DNA of 27,501 bases, from assembly GCA_040217755.1 (NCBI GenBank), contig JBEHWJ010000019.1, positions 1 to 27,501 of the forward strand. Direction: 5' to 3'. The notes beneath the pieces are model-generated. The model was not told the DNA's origin. It worked only from the letters and a program-made list of their open reading frames with translations, and did no database searches. Below are positions 7,752-16,389 of this stretch, piece after piece. Source of the stretch: PHAA01 sp040217755 (GTDB taxonomy: Bacteria > Bacillota > Syntrophomonadia > Syntrophomonadales > Syntrophomonadaceae). Position 1 is the stretch's first letter. Every line of letters starts with the position of its first letter. Made by a program: the position numbers and the translations under genes.

Positions 7752-9191
7752 ATGAAGCAATATTTCAAAAAAATCATTGTGTCTCTGGATCTCTATAATC
7801 TTTTTACGCTCTTGGCTAAATTCCATGAAATATATGTTATTAATCCATTGCGGTTTTTCTATTTTAGGACCTCGTCCGTTCCTGAGCATATCGCAGATTC
7901 ATCCGAATATACGCTGCCCCTTCCCGCCACGAATTTTATAACTTCTGGTGTTACCAGGAAAACCATCTATTTTTTGATCCATTGTTTTTACCCTTTCAGT
8001 CAAGGGGGCACGGAACGGTTTGTTTACAATATGGCCCGGCAGGCAAAAAACGATGGCCACCGGGTGAAGATCATAACTTACAACGCGTTGGAATCCCGCC
8101 GTCATTTTAAAAACGCCGTAGCCGGGATACTATTCGACGAGTATCAGATTGACGGTCTGGATGTCATTGAGTACCGGCATCGTAAAGCCCCACGGGGCAT
8201 CCTCCATGATATGATTACCGATGATCCTGATGTGGCGGATTTTGCCCAGTTTCTATTTGACCGGGAGCGCCCCGATATTGTACATGCCGCTTATATACAA
8301 AAGGTCGCGTCATTTTTAGCCGCCTGCCGCACGCAGGGAATACCTTATGGGATAACTTTCACCAGTTTCTTCTGTCTCTGTCATTACGACATATTGATTG
8401 ATCAAAAAGGCGCTTTATGCGGGGGCAGTCGTCAGGGATATCAGTGCAGCCAAGTCTGTCAATGCCTCGAGATACCAGACCCGGTGGCAAGGCATCATAA
8501 AATGCAGCAACTCTTGCAGGATGCGGCATTTCTCACCGCGCCATCATTTTTCGTCAAAAAAGTAATCTCCCAGGAATTTGCGAACATAGAAATCGAGGTC
8601 ATCAATCATGGTATTTCCCGTGAATTTAGTGACGGTACTCAAGCCCCCACCGCAAATCATGCCGAAATAAAGAATTTTGCCTTCTTCGGTAATCTAACCC
8701 CGATCAAAGGGGTCCATGTTCTAATCGCGGCCTTTAAGGTAATGCCTTCAGATTGTACCCTGCACATATATGGTTCAGGACCTGAATCTTATCTGCGCAG
8801 ACTCAGGAAACTCATAAATGGGCAGAAAAACATTATTCTTCACGGCCGGGTACAATATAATGAAATGAAGCAGGCCTATGCAGCCAACCAAGTTATTGTG
8901 GTTCCATCTATTTGGTACGAGACTTATAATTTTGTAATCCATGAAGCGCTGCTGATGAATAAGCTGGTTATAGCCGCGCGCATAGGAGCCATGCCCGAAA
9001 TTATACGCAACGGTGTCAACGGGCTTACGTTCAGTCCCGGTGATCAACTGGATCTGCAGAGGTGTCTGCAGCGCGTCCTCGATCCGAATTTTGCCCCCGG
9101 GTTAAGCAAAAGCTGCACAATTAATACCATCGAACAAGAATCAGGGTGTTATTATAATATTTATGAATCAGTACTTCAGGAGGCAACATAA
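7752..9191 (+). CDS. Family 4 glycosyltransferase with internal Cys cluster
   Basis: This 479-residue protein has an N-terminal extension of about 75 residues before the GT-B core starts (TIYFLIHCFYPFSQGGTERF, near residue 75). A Cys-rich insert near residues 210-240 (FCLCHYDILIDQKGALC, then CSQVCQC) matches a feature of some GT4 enzymes, where a Cys set follows an aromatic/charged segment; it may bind metal. The donor site is recognisable as FGNLTPIKGVHVLI and the EX7E motif ETYNFVIHE. It probably acts on a membrane-bound glycan acceptor. The start has AAAGG six bases upstream. The stop is two bases from the next gene (TTG start), so the two are likely co-translated. It is the first of three plus-strand genes embedded in an otherwise mostly minus-strand locus; the two downstream genes encode radical SAM proteins. 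Confidence 0.87.
   Translation: MKQYFKKIIVSLDLYNLFTLLAKFHEIYVINPLRFFYFRTSSVPEHIADSSEYTLPLPATNFITSGVTRKTIYFLIHCFYPFSQGGTERFVYNMARQAKNDGHRVKIITYNALESRRHFKNAVAGILFDEYQIDGLDVIEYRHRKAPRGILHDMITDDPDVADFAQFLFDRERPDIVHAAYIQKVASFLAACRTQGIPYGITFTSFFCLCHYDILIDQKGALCGGSRQGYQCSQVCQCLEIPDPVARHHKMQQLLQDAAFLTAPSFFVKKVISQEFANIEIEVINHGISREFSDGTQAPTANHAEIKNFAFFGNLTPIKGVHVLIAAFKVMPSDCTLHIYGSGPESYLRRLRKLINGQKNIILHGRVQYNEMKQAYAANQVIVVPSIWYETYNFVIHEALLMNKLVIAARIGAMPEIIRNGVNGLTFSPGDQLDLQRCLQRVLDPNFAPGLSKSCTINTIEQESGCYYNIYESVLQEAT
9178..9183 (+). promoter_or_regulatory. AGGAGG ribosome binding site inside the GT4 3' end
   Basis: AGGAGG lies 10 bases before the TTG at 9194 and within the last codons of the preceding gene. 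It supports the rare TTG start and tight translational linkage. Confidence 0.55.
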
Positions 9192-9193
9192 TA

Positions 9194-10267
9194 TTGAATC
9201 CTCTATATCGGCTTGCAAAACTAGTTGCTAATGGTGAATGGTCATTTTACTCAGACGGGGTATTATTCACCCGAAATAATTTATCATATCGGGCGCGCAT
9301 TAATATTATCCTGCAATTGCTGAGCAAACAATTACGCCTGCCATATACACTGGGAATACCCTATAGCCTGGTTGTCGAACCGGCCAGCGTATGTAACCTT
9401 AATTGCACTACCTGTCCGGCAGGTCTGAACCACAAAATGTGTGCTCCGGCCATTTTGCGCATGGAGGATTTTAAGAAAACCATCGATATGATTGGCGAGT
9501 ATCTGACCTTCATTCAGCTGTGGAGTTGGGGCGAACCATTTCTAAATCCTGATCTCGCCGAAATGATAGCATATGCCCGACGCCGAGACATAGTTGTAAT
9601 CACCAGTACCAATGCTCATTTTCTGAGCGACGATGAAAACATGATCAAGTTGGTGCACAGCGGCCTGAATGAGCTTATTCTGGCCGTTGATGGCACTACC
9701 CAGGCAGTTTATGAACAATTCAGGCCTGGTGGTGACCTGAACAGAATATTGGAAGGGATACAGAACCTGGTCCGGATCAGAAATAATGAAGGATGTACTA
9801 CTCCCCGCCTGCATATGCGAATGGTGATCAATCCGTATAATGAAGAACAAAAAGATGATTTTCTCAGGCTTGCCCAAGAAATGGGAGTCGATATCGTTTC
9901 CTACAAAAAGATCGATATCGGTATGGGCGGTCTTAGCGGTAACGATGGTCTGCTGCCCAAAAATAAGGATTTTATCATTAAATCGCACAATGGGAATTAT
10001 CCTTATAAATGCGTGGCCTTCTGGGGTTTCCCAGCGTTGTCTTCCAGCGGACACATTGGATTATGCAGCCTTGATTCCGAACGCAGAACTGATCTGGGAC
10101 ATATTGCCGATATGGATGATTTTAAAAAAACCTGGAACTCGGGCAAAGCCCAGAAATATCGTCGGGCTATCAAAAAGAATCCTGATGCCTTTCCATTTTG
10201 CCGGGAGTGCATCTGCCGGGAACCTGACTTTAAGAACGCCTACTTCGACGCCACTGTTCTTAAATAA
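9194..10267 (+). CDS. Radical SAM/SPASM-type protein 1
   Basis: This 357-residue protein carries the radical SAM iron-sulfur motif CNLNCTTC (Cys 67, 71 and 74) and a SWGEP segment (112-115) equivalent to the GGE motif. C-terminal cysteines at about 273, 291, 336, 339 and 341 are spaced like a SPASM domain that would hold an extra iron-sulfur cluster. Such enzymes cleave S-adenosylmethionine to a 5'-deoxyadenosyl radical and modify peptides, sugars or cofactors. In glycan loci they are often of unknown function, and no precursor-peptide gene is visible nearby. A TTG start is used, with AGGAGG ten bases upstream and no in-frame ATG nearby. It lies between a GT4 gene (2-base gap) and a second radical SAM gene (50-base gap). 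The substrate is unknown; radical chemistry on a sugar, lipid or carrier intermediate fits the neighbourhood (inference). Confidence 0.87.
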   Translation: MNPLYRLAKLVANGEWSFYSDGVLFTRNNLSYRARINIILQLLSKQLRLPYTLGIPYSLVVEPASVCNLNCTTCPAGLNHKMCAPAILRMEDFKKTIDMIGEYLTFIQLWSWGEPFLNPDLAEMIAYARRRDIVVITSTNAHFLSDDENMIKLVHSGLNELILAVDGTTQAVYEQFRPGGDLNRILEGIQNLVRIRNNEGCTTPRLHMRMVINPYNEEQKDDFLRLAQEMGVDIVSYKKIDIGMGGLSGNDGLLPKNKDFIIKSHNGNYPYKCVAFWGFPALSSSGHIGLCSLDSERRTDLGHIADMDDFKKTWNSGKAQKYRRAIKKNPDAFPFCRECICREPDFKNAYFDATVLK

Positions 10268-10317
10268 GAAAATTCTTAAGTATAAGTGATATCCACCATT
10301 TATTATGAGGTGTAATC

Positions 10318-11244
10318 ATGGCTGCCGACCGGACCGACCATCTTTTGTCCTTATGGGGGCACTGGTACAATGATAATATCTACTACCGATATAATCTGGC
10401 GGCCCGATCCAAAAGTCAGCGATGGGTGTTTCGCCTCTTATTACTGCCTATGGCGATGGTCGTCAAAGCTTACCGCAAAATTAGCCATCAGTTTGAACTA
10501 ATGCGGGTAGAAATGCCGATCACCACCCGATGCACCCTGCGGTGCAAAGATTGCTGCAATCTAATCCCTTTTTATGTGAATCCGGCCGATATCGACATTG
10601 CCTTGCTTATCCAGGATATCGACGACTTTTTAAGCAATGTGGACCGTGTCTACCGCTTTGTTATCATGGGCGGGGAAGCCTTCCTGCATCCTGATTTAAA
10701 TAAACTATTAACGTACCTGATACGAAACCGTAAGATAAATATTGTGCAGGTATTCACCAATGCGACTGTCATTCCAGCGGAGGATATTCTGGAATTGTTA
10801 CAAAACCGCAAAGTTTTCATAACAATCAGCGACTATCCAATCGAGGTAGCGCGCCGTAAAAATCAGTTCATTGCCGTTTTGACCCAGAGACAGATCCACT
10901 ATACCATCAGCGCAACTAACTGGAATGATATGGGAGGGCTGAATCCCCCGACTGAGAGCAATCCCCTGGTCCTGAAGAACCGATTTGCCAACTGCTCCCG
11001 CAAGATATGCCACAATTTGATGGACGGCGAATACCACCTGTGCGCTCGCTCCGGGCATGGTCAGCAGCTGGGGCAATTTCCCCGGGATCCATCCGATAGT
11101 GTTCATTTCAGAGGCCGGCATGACCCGCCGGGCTTCCAGAACGAACTGCGGCAGCTCCTTCGGAAGGAATATATTTCCGCCTGCACCAAATGTAACGGTG
11201 ATGCCGGGCAGGAAATCAGTCCCGCCATTCAGCTGCACAGATAA
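10318..11244 (+). CDS. Radical SAM protein 2 with SPASM-like C-terminus
   Basis: This 308-residue protein has CTLRCKDC (Cys 72, 76 and 79, with an extra Cys 80) and MGGEAFLHPD (117-125), the two core radical SAM motifs. C-terminal cysteines at about 226, 231, 242, 289 and 292 suggest an auxiliary cluster. An aromatic N-terminal stretch (LWGHWYNDNIYYRYN, residues 12-26) precedes the core and contains no recognised domain. The ATG has GAGGTG five bases upstream. It is the third gene of the plus-strand unit and ends 65 bases from the convergent flippase gene, with no hairpin terminator between them. It differs from its neighbour in size and Cys spacing, so the pair are probably not a recent duplication and may catalyse successive steps. 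The family is secure; the reaction is unknown. Confidence 0.85.
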   Translation: MAADRTDHLLSLWGHWYNDNIYYRYNLAARSKSQRWVFRLLLLPMAMVVKAYRKISHQFELMRVEMPITTRCTLRCKDCCNLIPFYVNPADIDIALLIQDIDDFLSNVDRVYRFVIMGGEAFLHPDLNKLLTYLIRNRKINIVQVFTNATVIPAEDILELLQNRKVFITISDYPIEVARRKNQFIAVLTQRQIHYTISATNWNDMGGLNPPTESNPLVLKNRFANCSRKICHNLMDGEYHLCARSGHGQQLGQFPRDPSDSVHFRGRHDPPGFQNELRQLLRKEYISACTKCNGDAGQEISPAIQLHR

Positions 11245-11309
11245 AAATAAGAAACGTAACTATAAAATCCAAGAGCCAGTTTATTTTCCGCCCGCGATAC
11301 CAAGGCCCG

Positions 11310-12809
11310 TCAAATTATACTTTTCACCCGACTCCAAGTTGCTTTAAACATAGCCAAGTCAGTCAGTATATTGCCCAGCATAATTACCACCAAAACATAT
11401 ATTGACATCCCAATTGCCCAGATAAGCCAATCCCTATAATTGGCGGTTTCAATAGGCAGCCAAAACACAAACGGGGCTGCGGCAACAAGGGCCAACAGAA
11501 AGTTAATCATTATTCGCTTGATTGACCCCAGGGGCGATTGTCGAATTATATACTTGGCTGAATATAGAATAATATCCAAGGTCCTATAGGCGTATGAACA
11601 TACCGATCCTAACAAAACTCCGGTGACCCCCCAAAACTGAACAAAAATCAGCGATGCCGTCAAGTTGATGGCTGCCTCCAATATTGCCTGGCGTTGAGTC
11701 TCCCTAAAATGCCCGGCCGCAAAGAGAACGGTATTGGGAGGGATTCTTAAATTGTTGGCTACCCCTATAATCAGAAATAGAATCGCTATGTCAGGGTGGA
11801 TATAATTGGCATCCGTAAAATTGGCCGAATAGACCTTAATAAAAGGCATGATCAATAACCCGGTACAAGTATACGCCCAGGCCAAAGCTCCATAATATAT
11901 GTATTCATAGTTGGTATAAGCGCTTTTCAGGAGTTCATGTTCTTGGGCGGCAATGAGTTCTCCAAACCCTGCCCGCAGACCATTTGAAAACACGCCCACC
12001 ATCATTCCGACGGCTGCAAATACCATATTATAAACCACGTATATGCTAACCGCTTTAAGGCCGCAAAAAATGGTTATGATTACAATCGGTGAATTAAAAA
12101 CGATTATGGTTGCTATCTGATGAATGAATGCCGACCAACGATTAGCGATTGCTGTGAAGTCGGGCTCGCTCTTGAAAGTAACGTGAGGATAGTGTGCTTT
12201 GACATAATAGCGGATGACAAAGAAACGTGATACATAGATGAGGGTGGCCGCTGTTTGCACCAATAAAAGATTGGTTCCGGCAATTATTAAGAAAAATATT
12301 GCCAAGGCATTTAAGGCGGTGGCCGTAGCCTGAATAAAAGAGATCACATAGTTCTTTTGATCAGCGGTTAATAGAACTCGGTATTGTCCGATGAAGAAAT
12401 ACTCAATCAATCCGCCGCAGCCAATGATTACAACCATAACCAAGGAAGTGCTAAACCCTATCTCATTGCGCACCAGCCATGGATAGAAAGCCGTTATCAA
12501 TATTAAAAAGGCCACAAAAATATAACCCGATTTTTTATAAAAGATGTGAGTAGCTGACAATATTGCGTTTATCGCTTTACTGTTTTGTTTTACCAGAGGT
12601 GAATACAGAGCGGCGACCGAAGCAGCCCCCACACCACCCTCTACCAGGCTAAGATAAGCAATAAACTGTTTGATTGAGCCGATCATACCGTTTACTTCAG
12701 ATCCATAATACCTAATGAAAAGCGCCGGTAGTATGAAACCGCATATTGCAGTAACTATCTGTAAAACCAGGTTGGCGATTAGATTATATATGGCTTTTTC
12801 GGTTCTCAT
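11310..12809 (-). CDS. Wzx-like polysaccharide/lipid-oligosaccharide flippase
   Basis: This 499-residue protein is hydrophobic throughout, with roughly 12-14 membrane segments. The N-terminus (NLIANLVLQIVTAICGF, then FIRYYGSEVNGMIGS) is typical of the MATE/MVF-type polysaccharide transporters that flip undecaprenyl-linked repeat units to the outer face of the cytoplasmic membrane. It is the last gene of minus-strand unit B, 63 bases after a GT4 gene. No Wzy-type polymerase or chain-length protein is visible in the window. An ABC exporter of the PglK type is encoded four genes upstream, so two different translocases share this locus. No strong ribosome site precedes the ATG at 12809. The fold class is secure, the transported glycan unknown. 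Confidence 0.85.
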   Translation of the reverse strand: MRTEKAIYNLIANLVLQIVTAICGFILPALFIRYYGSEVNGMIGSIKQFIAYLSLVEGGVGAASVAALYSPLVKQNSKAINAILSATHIFYKKSGYIFVAFLILITAFYPWLVRNEIGFSTSLVMVVIIGCGGLIEYFFIGQYRVLLTADQKNYVISFIQATATALNALAIFFLIIAGTNLLLVQTAATLIYVSRFFVIRYYVKAHYPHVTFKSEPDFTAIANRWSAFIHQIATIIVFNSPIVIITIFCGLKAVSIYVVYNMVFAAVGMMVGVFSNGLRAGFGELIAAQEHELLKSAYTNYEYIYYGALAWAYTCTGLLIMPFIKVYSANFTDANYIHPDIAILFLIIGVANNLRIPPNTVLFAAGHFRETQRQAILEAAINLTASLIFVQFWGVTGVLLGSVCSYAYRTLDIILYSAKYIIRQSPLGSIKRIMINFLLALVAAAPFVFWLPIETANYRDWLIWAIGMSIYVLVVIMLGNILTDLAMFKATWSRVKSII

Positions 12810-12872
12810 TGGGATGAATATGCTTCTGCCAACATTTCATTCTCCCTTGTTACGTTCCCGTTCATTATAGGA

Positions 12873-14024
12873 TTATCCGGTTGCGGCCGAGTACCGTTGG
12901 TTATTAATTGATAAGTAGAGAGTTTCGTATTGATCTACTATATATGACAAACTATAATACTTTTCCACTCGCTGACGGGCGGTTTGCCCAAGCAGGTTGC
13001 GCTTCATTTTACCCATCTCGATCATTTGGATCAGGCCTTTGGCTAAATCGGTTGGACTGCCGGGCATGACCACAACTCCAGTCTCCCCCACAATAGCCGC
13101 TGAATCTCCTACATCGGTAACGACACAGGGAACGGAACAAGCCATGGATTCTCCTATTACATTTGGGAATCCTTCTCCATTGATGGATGAAAGACAGGCG
13201 ATATCAAAAGCAGCCGACAGGCGGGGCATATCATTCCTGTTCCCCAATAAATGACAAACAGATTTCAATCGGTGGTCAACAACCTGTCTCATTAGTTCTT
13301 CATTGCTTTCAGTGACTCCCTCTCCGCACAGCACAAAATGGACGTTTGGGAATGATTCGTGGACAATGGAACAAGCTGCCAACATTGTTTTATGGTCCTT
13401 CATAGGATGGAAACGGGCTGCATGACCAACTATCAACTGATCCGAATCTAAATGCAGCTCCTCCCGGACTGATCGATAGGCGCCGGGATCGGGGTGGAAA
13501 GAGTCCAGGTTGAACCCATTGGGGATCAAAATAAATTTATTTACATCATACCCCAGGGCATGATGGGACACCTGGGCAGATTCCGAACAGTATATGATTC
13601 GGGTGGGAATGCGCGGGGAAAGTCTAGCACACAAGTTGGCAGCCAACCAGGTCAGATTCTTGGTACCGGATGGCCGGGGATCGCATTGCCTTATGTTCCA
13701 GATGACTGGAATACCAGCAATTCTGGCGGCAATTCCTCCCAGTAAGTCAGAATGATAAAGCCAAGTCTGCACCAGATCAGGTTTTTCACGCTTCATCAGG
13801 GCCGCCAACTGAAAGATATATCGAGGATCAGGCATACCTCGAGTCATTTTCAGCACCTCGACCCGAATCCCATCAGCCTGCATTTTTATTCCGATAGGCC
13901 CTAAGTCCGTCATACTGACCACTATATTTTCAAATACGTCTGTATCCATGCCGGAAACTAATTTGTATAACATGGTTTCCGCACCACTGGCTTCCAGACC
14001 GGTTATAACATGCATTATCTTCAT
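12873..14024 (-). CDS. Family 4 glycosyltransferase
   Basis: This 383-residue GT-B protein begins MKIMHVITGLEASGAETMLY, the usual first strand and glycine loop. GHAARFHPMKDHKTML near residue 215 marks the donor-binding half, and EGFPNVIGE near residues 284-292 is the EX7E motif. It probably adds one sugar to the lipid-linked glycan of this locus on the cytoplasmic side. The start is well supported by GAGGGTG five bases upstream. It is 92 bases downstream of another GT4 gene and 63 bases upstream of the flippase gene. The 92-base gap (14025-14116) contains no gene or hairpin I can recognise. Sugar and linkage cannot be inferred. Confidence 0.88.
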   Translation of the reverse strand: MKIMHVITGLEASGAETMLYKLVSGMDTDVFENIVVSMTDLGPIGIKMQADGIRVEVLKMTRGMPDPRYIFQLAALMKREKPDLVQTWLYHSDLLGGIAARIAGIPVIWNIRQCDPRPSGTKNLTWLAANLCARLSPRIPTRIIYCSESAQVSHHALGYDVNKFILIPNGFNLDSFHPDPGAYRSVREELHLDSDQLIVGHAARFHPMKDHKTMLAACSIVHESFPNVHFVLCGEGVTESNEELMRQVVDHRLKSVCHLLGNRNDMPRLSAAFDIACLSSINGEGFPNVIGESMACSVPCVVTDVGDSAAIVGETGVVVMPGSPTDLAKGLIQMIEMGKMKRNLLGQTARQRVEKYYSLSYIVDQYETLYLSINNQRYSAATG

Positions 14025-14116
14025 ATCTGCACCCTCATCAACCCAAAACGAAAGTAAAGCCAGAAATTGCGCGTCAGCCCAGGAGCTTGCCCGGATAGTT
14101 AACTGATGTAACTTAA

Positions 14117-15190
14117 TTATAGACTCAAAAGAATTTCAGAATATTCCTGGATGATCTTATCGAGTCCAAAATATATCTGCAGATTGGATATAATCTCAAC
14201 TGGCGGACGGTCAAACCACCAGCCATCCCAGGTGAGAGCAGGCACATAGCGTTCCGGTTGGCCGGTCAGTTTCATGATTTCCTCCGTTCCGCCCGGGTGT
14301 TGCAAGCTGACCACCGGACACCCACACGCTGTAGCTTCCAGCAGCACATTAGGTAAACCCTCATAGACCGAACTGATTACCATCAAGTCTGCATTGCGCA
14401 TCCAGGGATAGGGGTTCGAAACAAAGCCGGTGAAATGAATGTGCTTGTCGACGCCAAGATTCTGTCCCAGAGCAGATAGTTCCGCCTGTAGCGGTCCGGT
14501 CCCAAGAATCCAAAGGTGGGCGTCCGGTTTTTTCTGCAGCAATTCCGGCATCCTTTCAATTACGACGTGAGGAGCCTTATTGTCGGTTAAGCGCCCCACC
14601 CAGACCACATTTATCTGACTTCCGCCCCGGTATGGATTCTCTTCCTGGGCCAAAAGGTTGATCTTTTCGATATCGACCGGATTATAGATCGTCTTAATCT
14701 TCTCGGCCGCCAGTCCAATGTTTTCAACCATATCCTTCTGCATATACGAAGATTGGCTGATGATCAAATCTGCATGAGGATAGTAGTGCCGGTAGAGGAT
14801 GTTCCACAAAGTACTAAAGCGCCAATCGGGCAACAGGCTGGTTATGGTGTTGGATTCGCGGATAACTATTTTGGTGCCCGCCGGCAGGAGTGGCCTCAAC
14901 ATTAATAAGGCTGTATTCAGATGTCCCAGGGTGGAAAAGACCACGTCCGGTTTTTGCTGCCGGATAAGTTTCAATAAACGGGGAAATGCATAACGCACCC
15001 GCTGGCAGTGCAGGTCGAAGGTTGGAATATTTTCTGGAATTTCAGACTCATAAGGCCCGACCTTATCCACCATGGCGAGACTGATATGGAATTGGTCCGG
15101 CGGTAAGTTTTTAGCCAAGGACAAAATGACTCTTTCCGCGCCGCCTCCGCTTAAATTGGGAATAACAAACAAAATTTTGCGTTTAGGCAA
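14117..15190 (-). CDS. Family 4 glycosyltransferase, TTG start
   Basis: This 357-residue protein has KILFVIPNLSGGGAERVI at the N-terminus, NVVWVGRLTDNKAPHVVI near residue 215 and the EX7E motif EGLPNVLLE near residue 285, diagnostic of GT4. The only workable start is TTG at 15190: an in-frame TGA stands two codons upstream, and the next ATG would remove the first strands. A weak ribosome site (AAGG) lies about twelve bases upstream. The gene lies 35 bases after the GT4 gene at 15226. The N-terminus resembles that of the GT4 at 19543, which shares the pattern of a glycine-rich loop followed by Arg-Val-Ile. Its role in glycan assembly is inferred from its neighbours. Confidence 0.86.
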   Translation of the reverse strand: MPKRKILFVIPNLSGGGAERVILSLAKNLPPDQFHISLAMVDKVGPYESEIPENIPTFDLHCQRVRYAFPRLLKLIRQQKPDVVFSTLGHLNTALLMLRPLLPAGTKIVIRESNTITSLLPDWRFSTLWNILYRHYYPHADLIISQSSYMQKDMVENIGLAAEKIKTIYNPVDIEKINLLAQEENPYRGGSQINVVWVGRLTDNKAPHVVIERMPELLQKKPDAHLWILGTGPLQAELSALGQNLGVDKHIHFTGFVSNPYPWMRNADLMVISSVYEGLPNVLLEATACGCPVVSLQHPGGTEEIMKLTGQPERYVPALTWDGWWFDRPPVEIISNLQIYFGLDKIIQEYSEILLSL

Positions 15191-15225
15191 TTCTCACACA
15201 ACCTTAAATAATCGACTCATAGGAT

Positions 15226-16389
15226 TCAAGCCAACCGCTCATGTTTACGGGCACGGATATCGTCAATAATTTTATATAATTTTTCCGCTTTTAAATTTTC
15301 GTCTAAAATGGCATCGGGAAGAAAATCATTGGTTATGCTCTCCAATAAAACCCTATCCGTCAAAAGTGTTTTCATCCCTTCATATATTGAATCCTCATCG
15401 TTATCAACTATATAACCATTGGACAAATGTTGAATTTGCTCGCGTGCACCGGCAAATTCGGTAGCAATTACTGCCTTCCCCATCAATTTGCCTTCTGTTA
15501 CTGTCCTGGCAAAGCCTTCATAGAATGAAAGCGTAGCACACAAATCGGCATGGCGATAATATGGGAAGGGATTGTCTTTTGGGCCCAACACCCGAAATCC
15601 TTCATTTAGGCCTAAGTCATAAACTCTAGCGGTAAGCTCCTCCAGGTCCTCACCGCCGCCGATCACAAACCAGAAAAATTTGATCCCGTCATCATACAAG
15701 CGTTTGTACACGTTTAACATGCGAAATACACCTTTTTGTCTATCCTGAATTCTGCACACGGTAACGACTCTCAGTCTGGTTGGATCGTAAATTGCAAACG
15801 GATTACGATCATCCTTGATTTTCTCTGAGATTTCCTCCTGGTCGAAAAAGTTGTAGATAAGAAAAGCTCTGTCTTTTACAAAAGGCGCATTAGCCAGCAA
15901 GGACTCCAAGGCCGGTTGAGAAACGCAACAATAACCATCTATGTAGTCCGCATACTTTTTCAGATTATCCAGAGCCTTGCCCCTTCTTTTTATTGCATTT
16001 AGATCGATTCTAATCCACTGTAATTTTACGTCAGCTTTTATGTATCTTCCTATCAGGCCTGCATCCGCTTGTAAACCGTTTATAGCCAGGTCATATATTT
16101 GGTTTTTATATCGATTCATATTTATTTTTTGAACCAAGCGGCGCAAAAAGTCTTTTGGACGTATGATGAATTTAGAATCGCCCTTCTTCTTTTCAAGAAT
16201 CCCTCCATCCAGGTAACTAACCTTGATTGCCTCCGGAATCTGGTTTTCCATGGTGCCGCGCGACGTTTTAAGCACCAGTTCTACTTCCCAGCCGTCGGCA
16301 ATCAGACGCTTCATTAAGTGTAGATTGGATTTTTCTGCTCCACCGATAATAAAATGATCCAAATACACTAAGGCCTTTTTCTTCTTCAT
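15226..16389 (-). CDS. Family 4 glycosyltransferase, translationally coupled to ABC exporter
   Basis: This 387-residue protein begins with four lysines and the strand KALVYLDHFIIGGAEKSNLH, a GT-B start with the glycine-rich loop. Near residues 205-215 VVTVCRIQDRQKGVFRML begins the donor half, and EGFARTVTE (about 284-292) is the EX7E motif. The ATG at 16389 overlaps the TGA of the upstream ABC gene by four bases (ATGA), and GAGGAG lies eight bases before it inside that gene, so translation is likely coupled. This suggests the enzyme completes the glycan handled by the exporter (inference). It is more distant from the other GT4 enzymes of the cluster, with a longer basic middle segment (about residues 80-115). 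Confidence 0.87.
   Translation of the reverse strand: MKKKKALVYLDHFIIGGAEKSNLHLMKRLIADGWEVELVLKTSRGTMENQIPEAIKVSYLDGGILEKKKGDSKFIIRPKDFLRRLVQKINMNRYKNQIYDLAINGLQADAGLIGRYIKADVKLQWIRIDLNAIKRRGKALDNLKKYADYIDGYCCVSQPALESLLANAPFVKDRAFLIYNFFDQEEISEKIKDDRNPFAIYDPTRLRVVTVCRIQDRQKGVFRMLNVYKRLYDDGIKFFWFVIGGGEDLEELTARVYDLGLNEGFRVLGPKDNPFPYYRHADLCATLSFYEGFARTVTEGKLMGKAVIATEFAGAREQIQHLSNGYIVDNDEDSIYEGMKTLLTDRVLLESITNDFLPDAILDENLKAEKLYKIIDDIRARKHERLA

Noticed and set aside
9542..10289. Reading frames on both strands across the first radical SAM gene (9542-10054 minus, 9840-10289 plus)
   Set aside because: They are shadows; the main frame carries the CX3CX2C motif and C-terminal cysteines.
10798..11347. 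Long minus frame 10798-11238 and plus frame 11057-11347
   Set aside because: They overlap the second radical SAM gene, whose own frame has all expected motifs and a good ribosome site.
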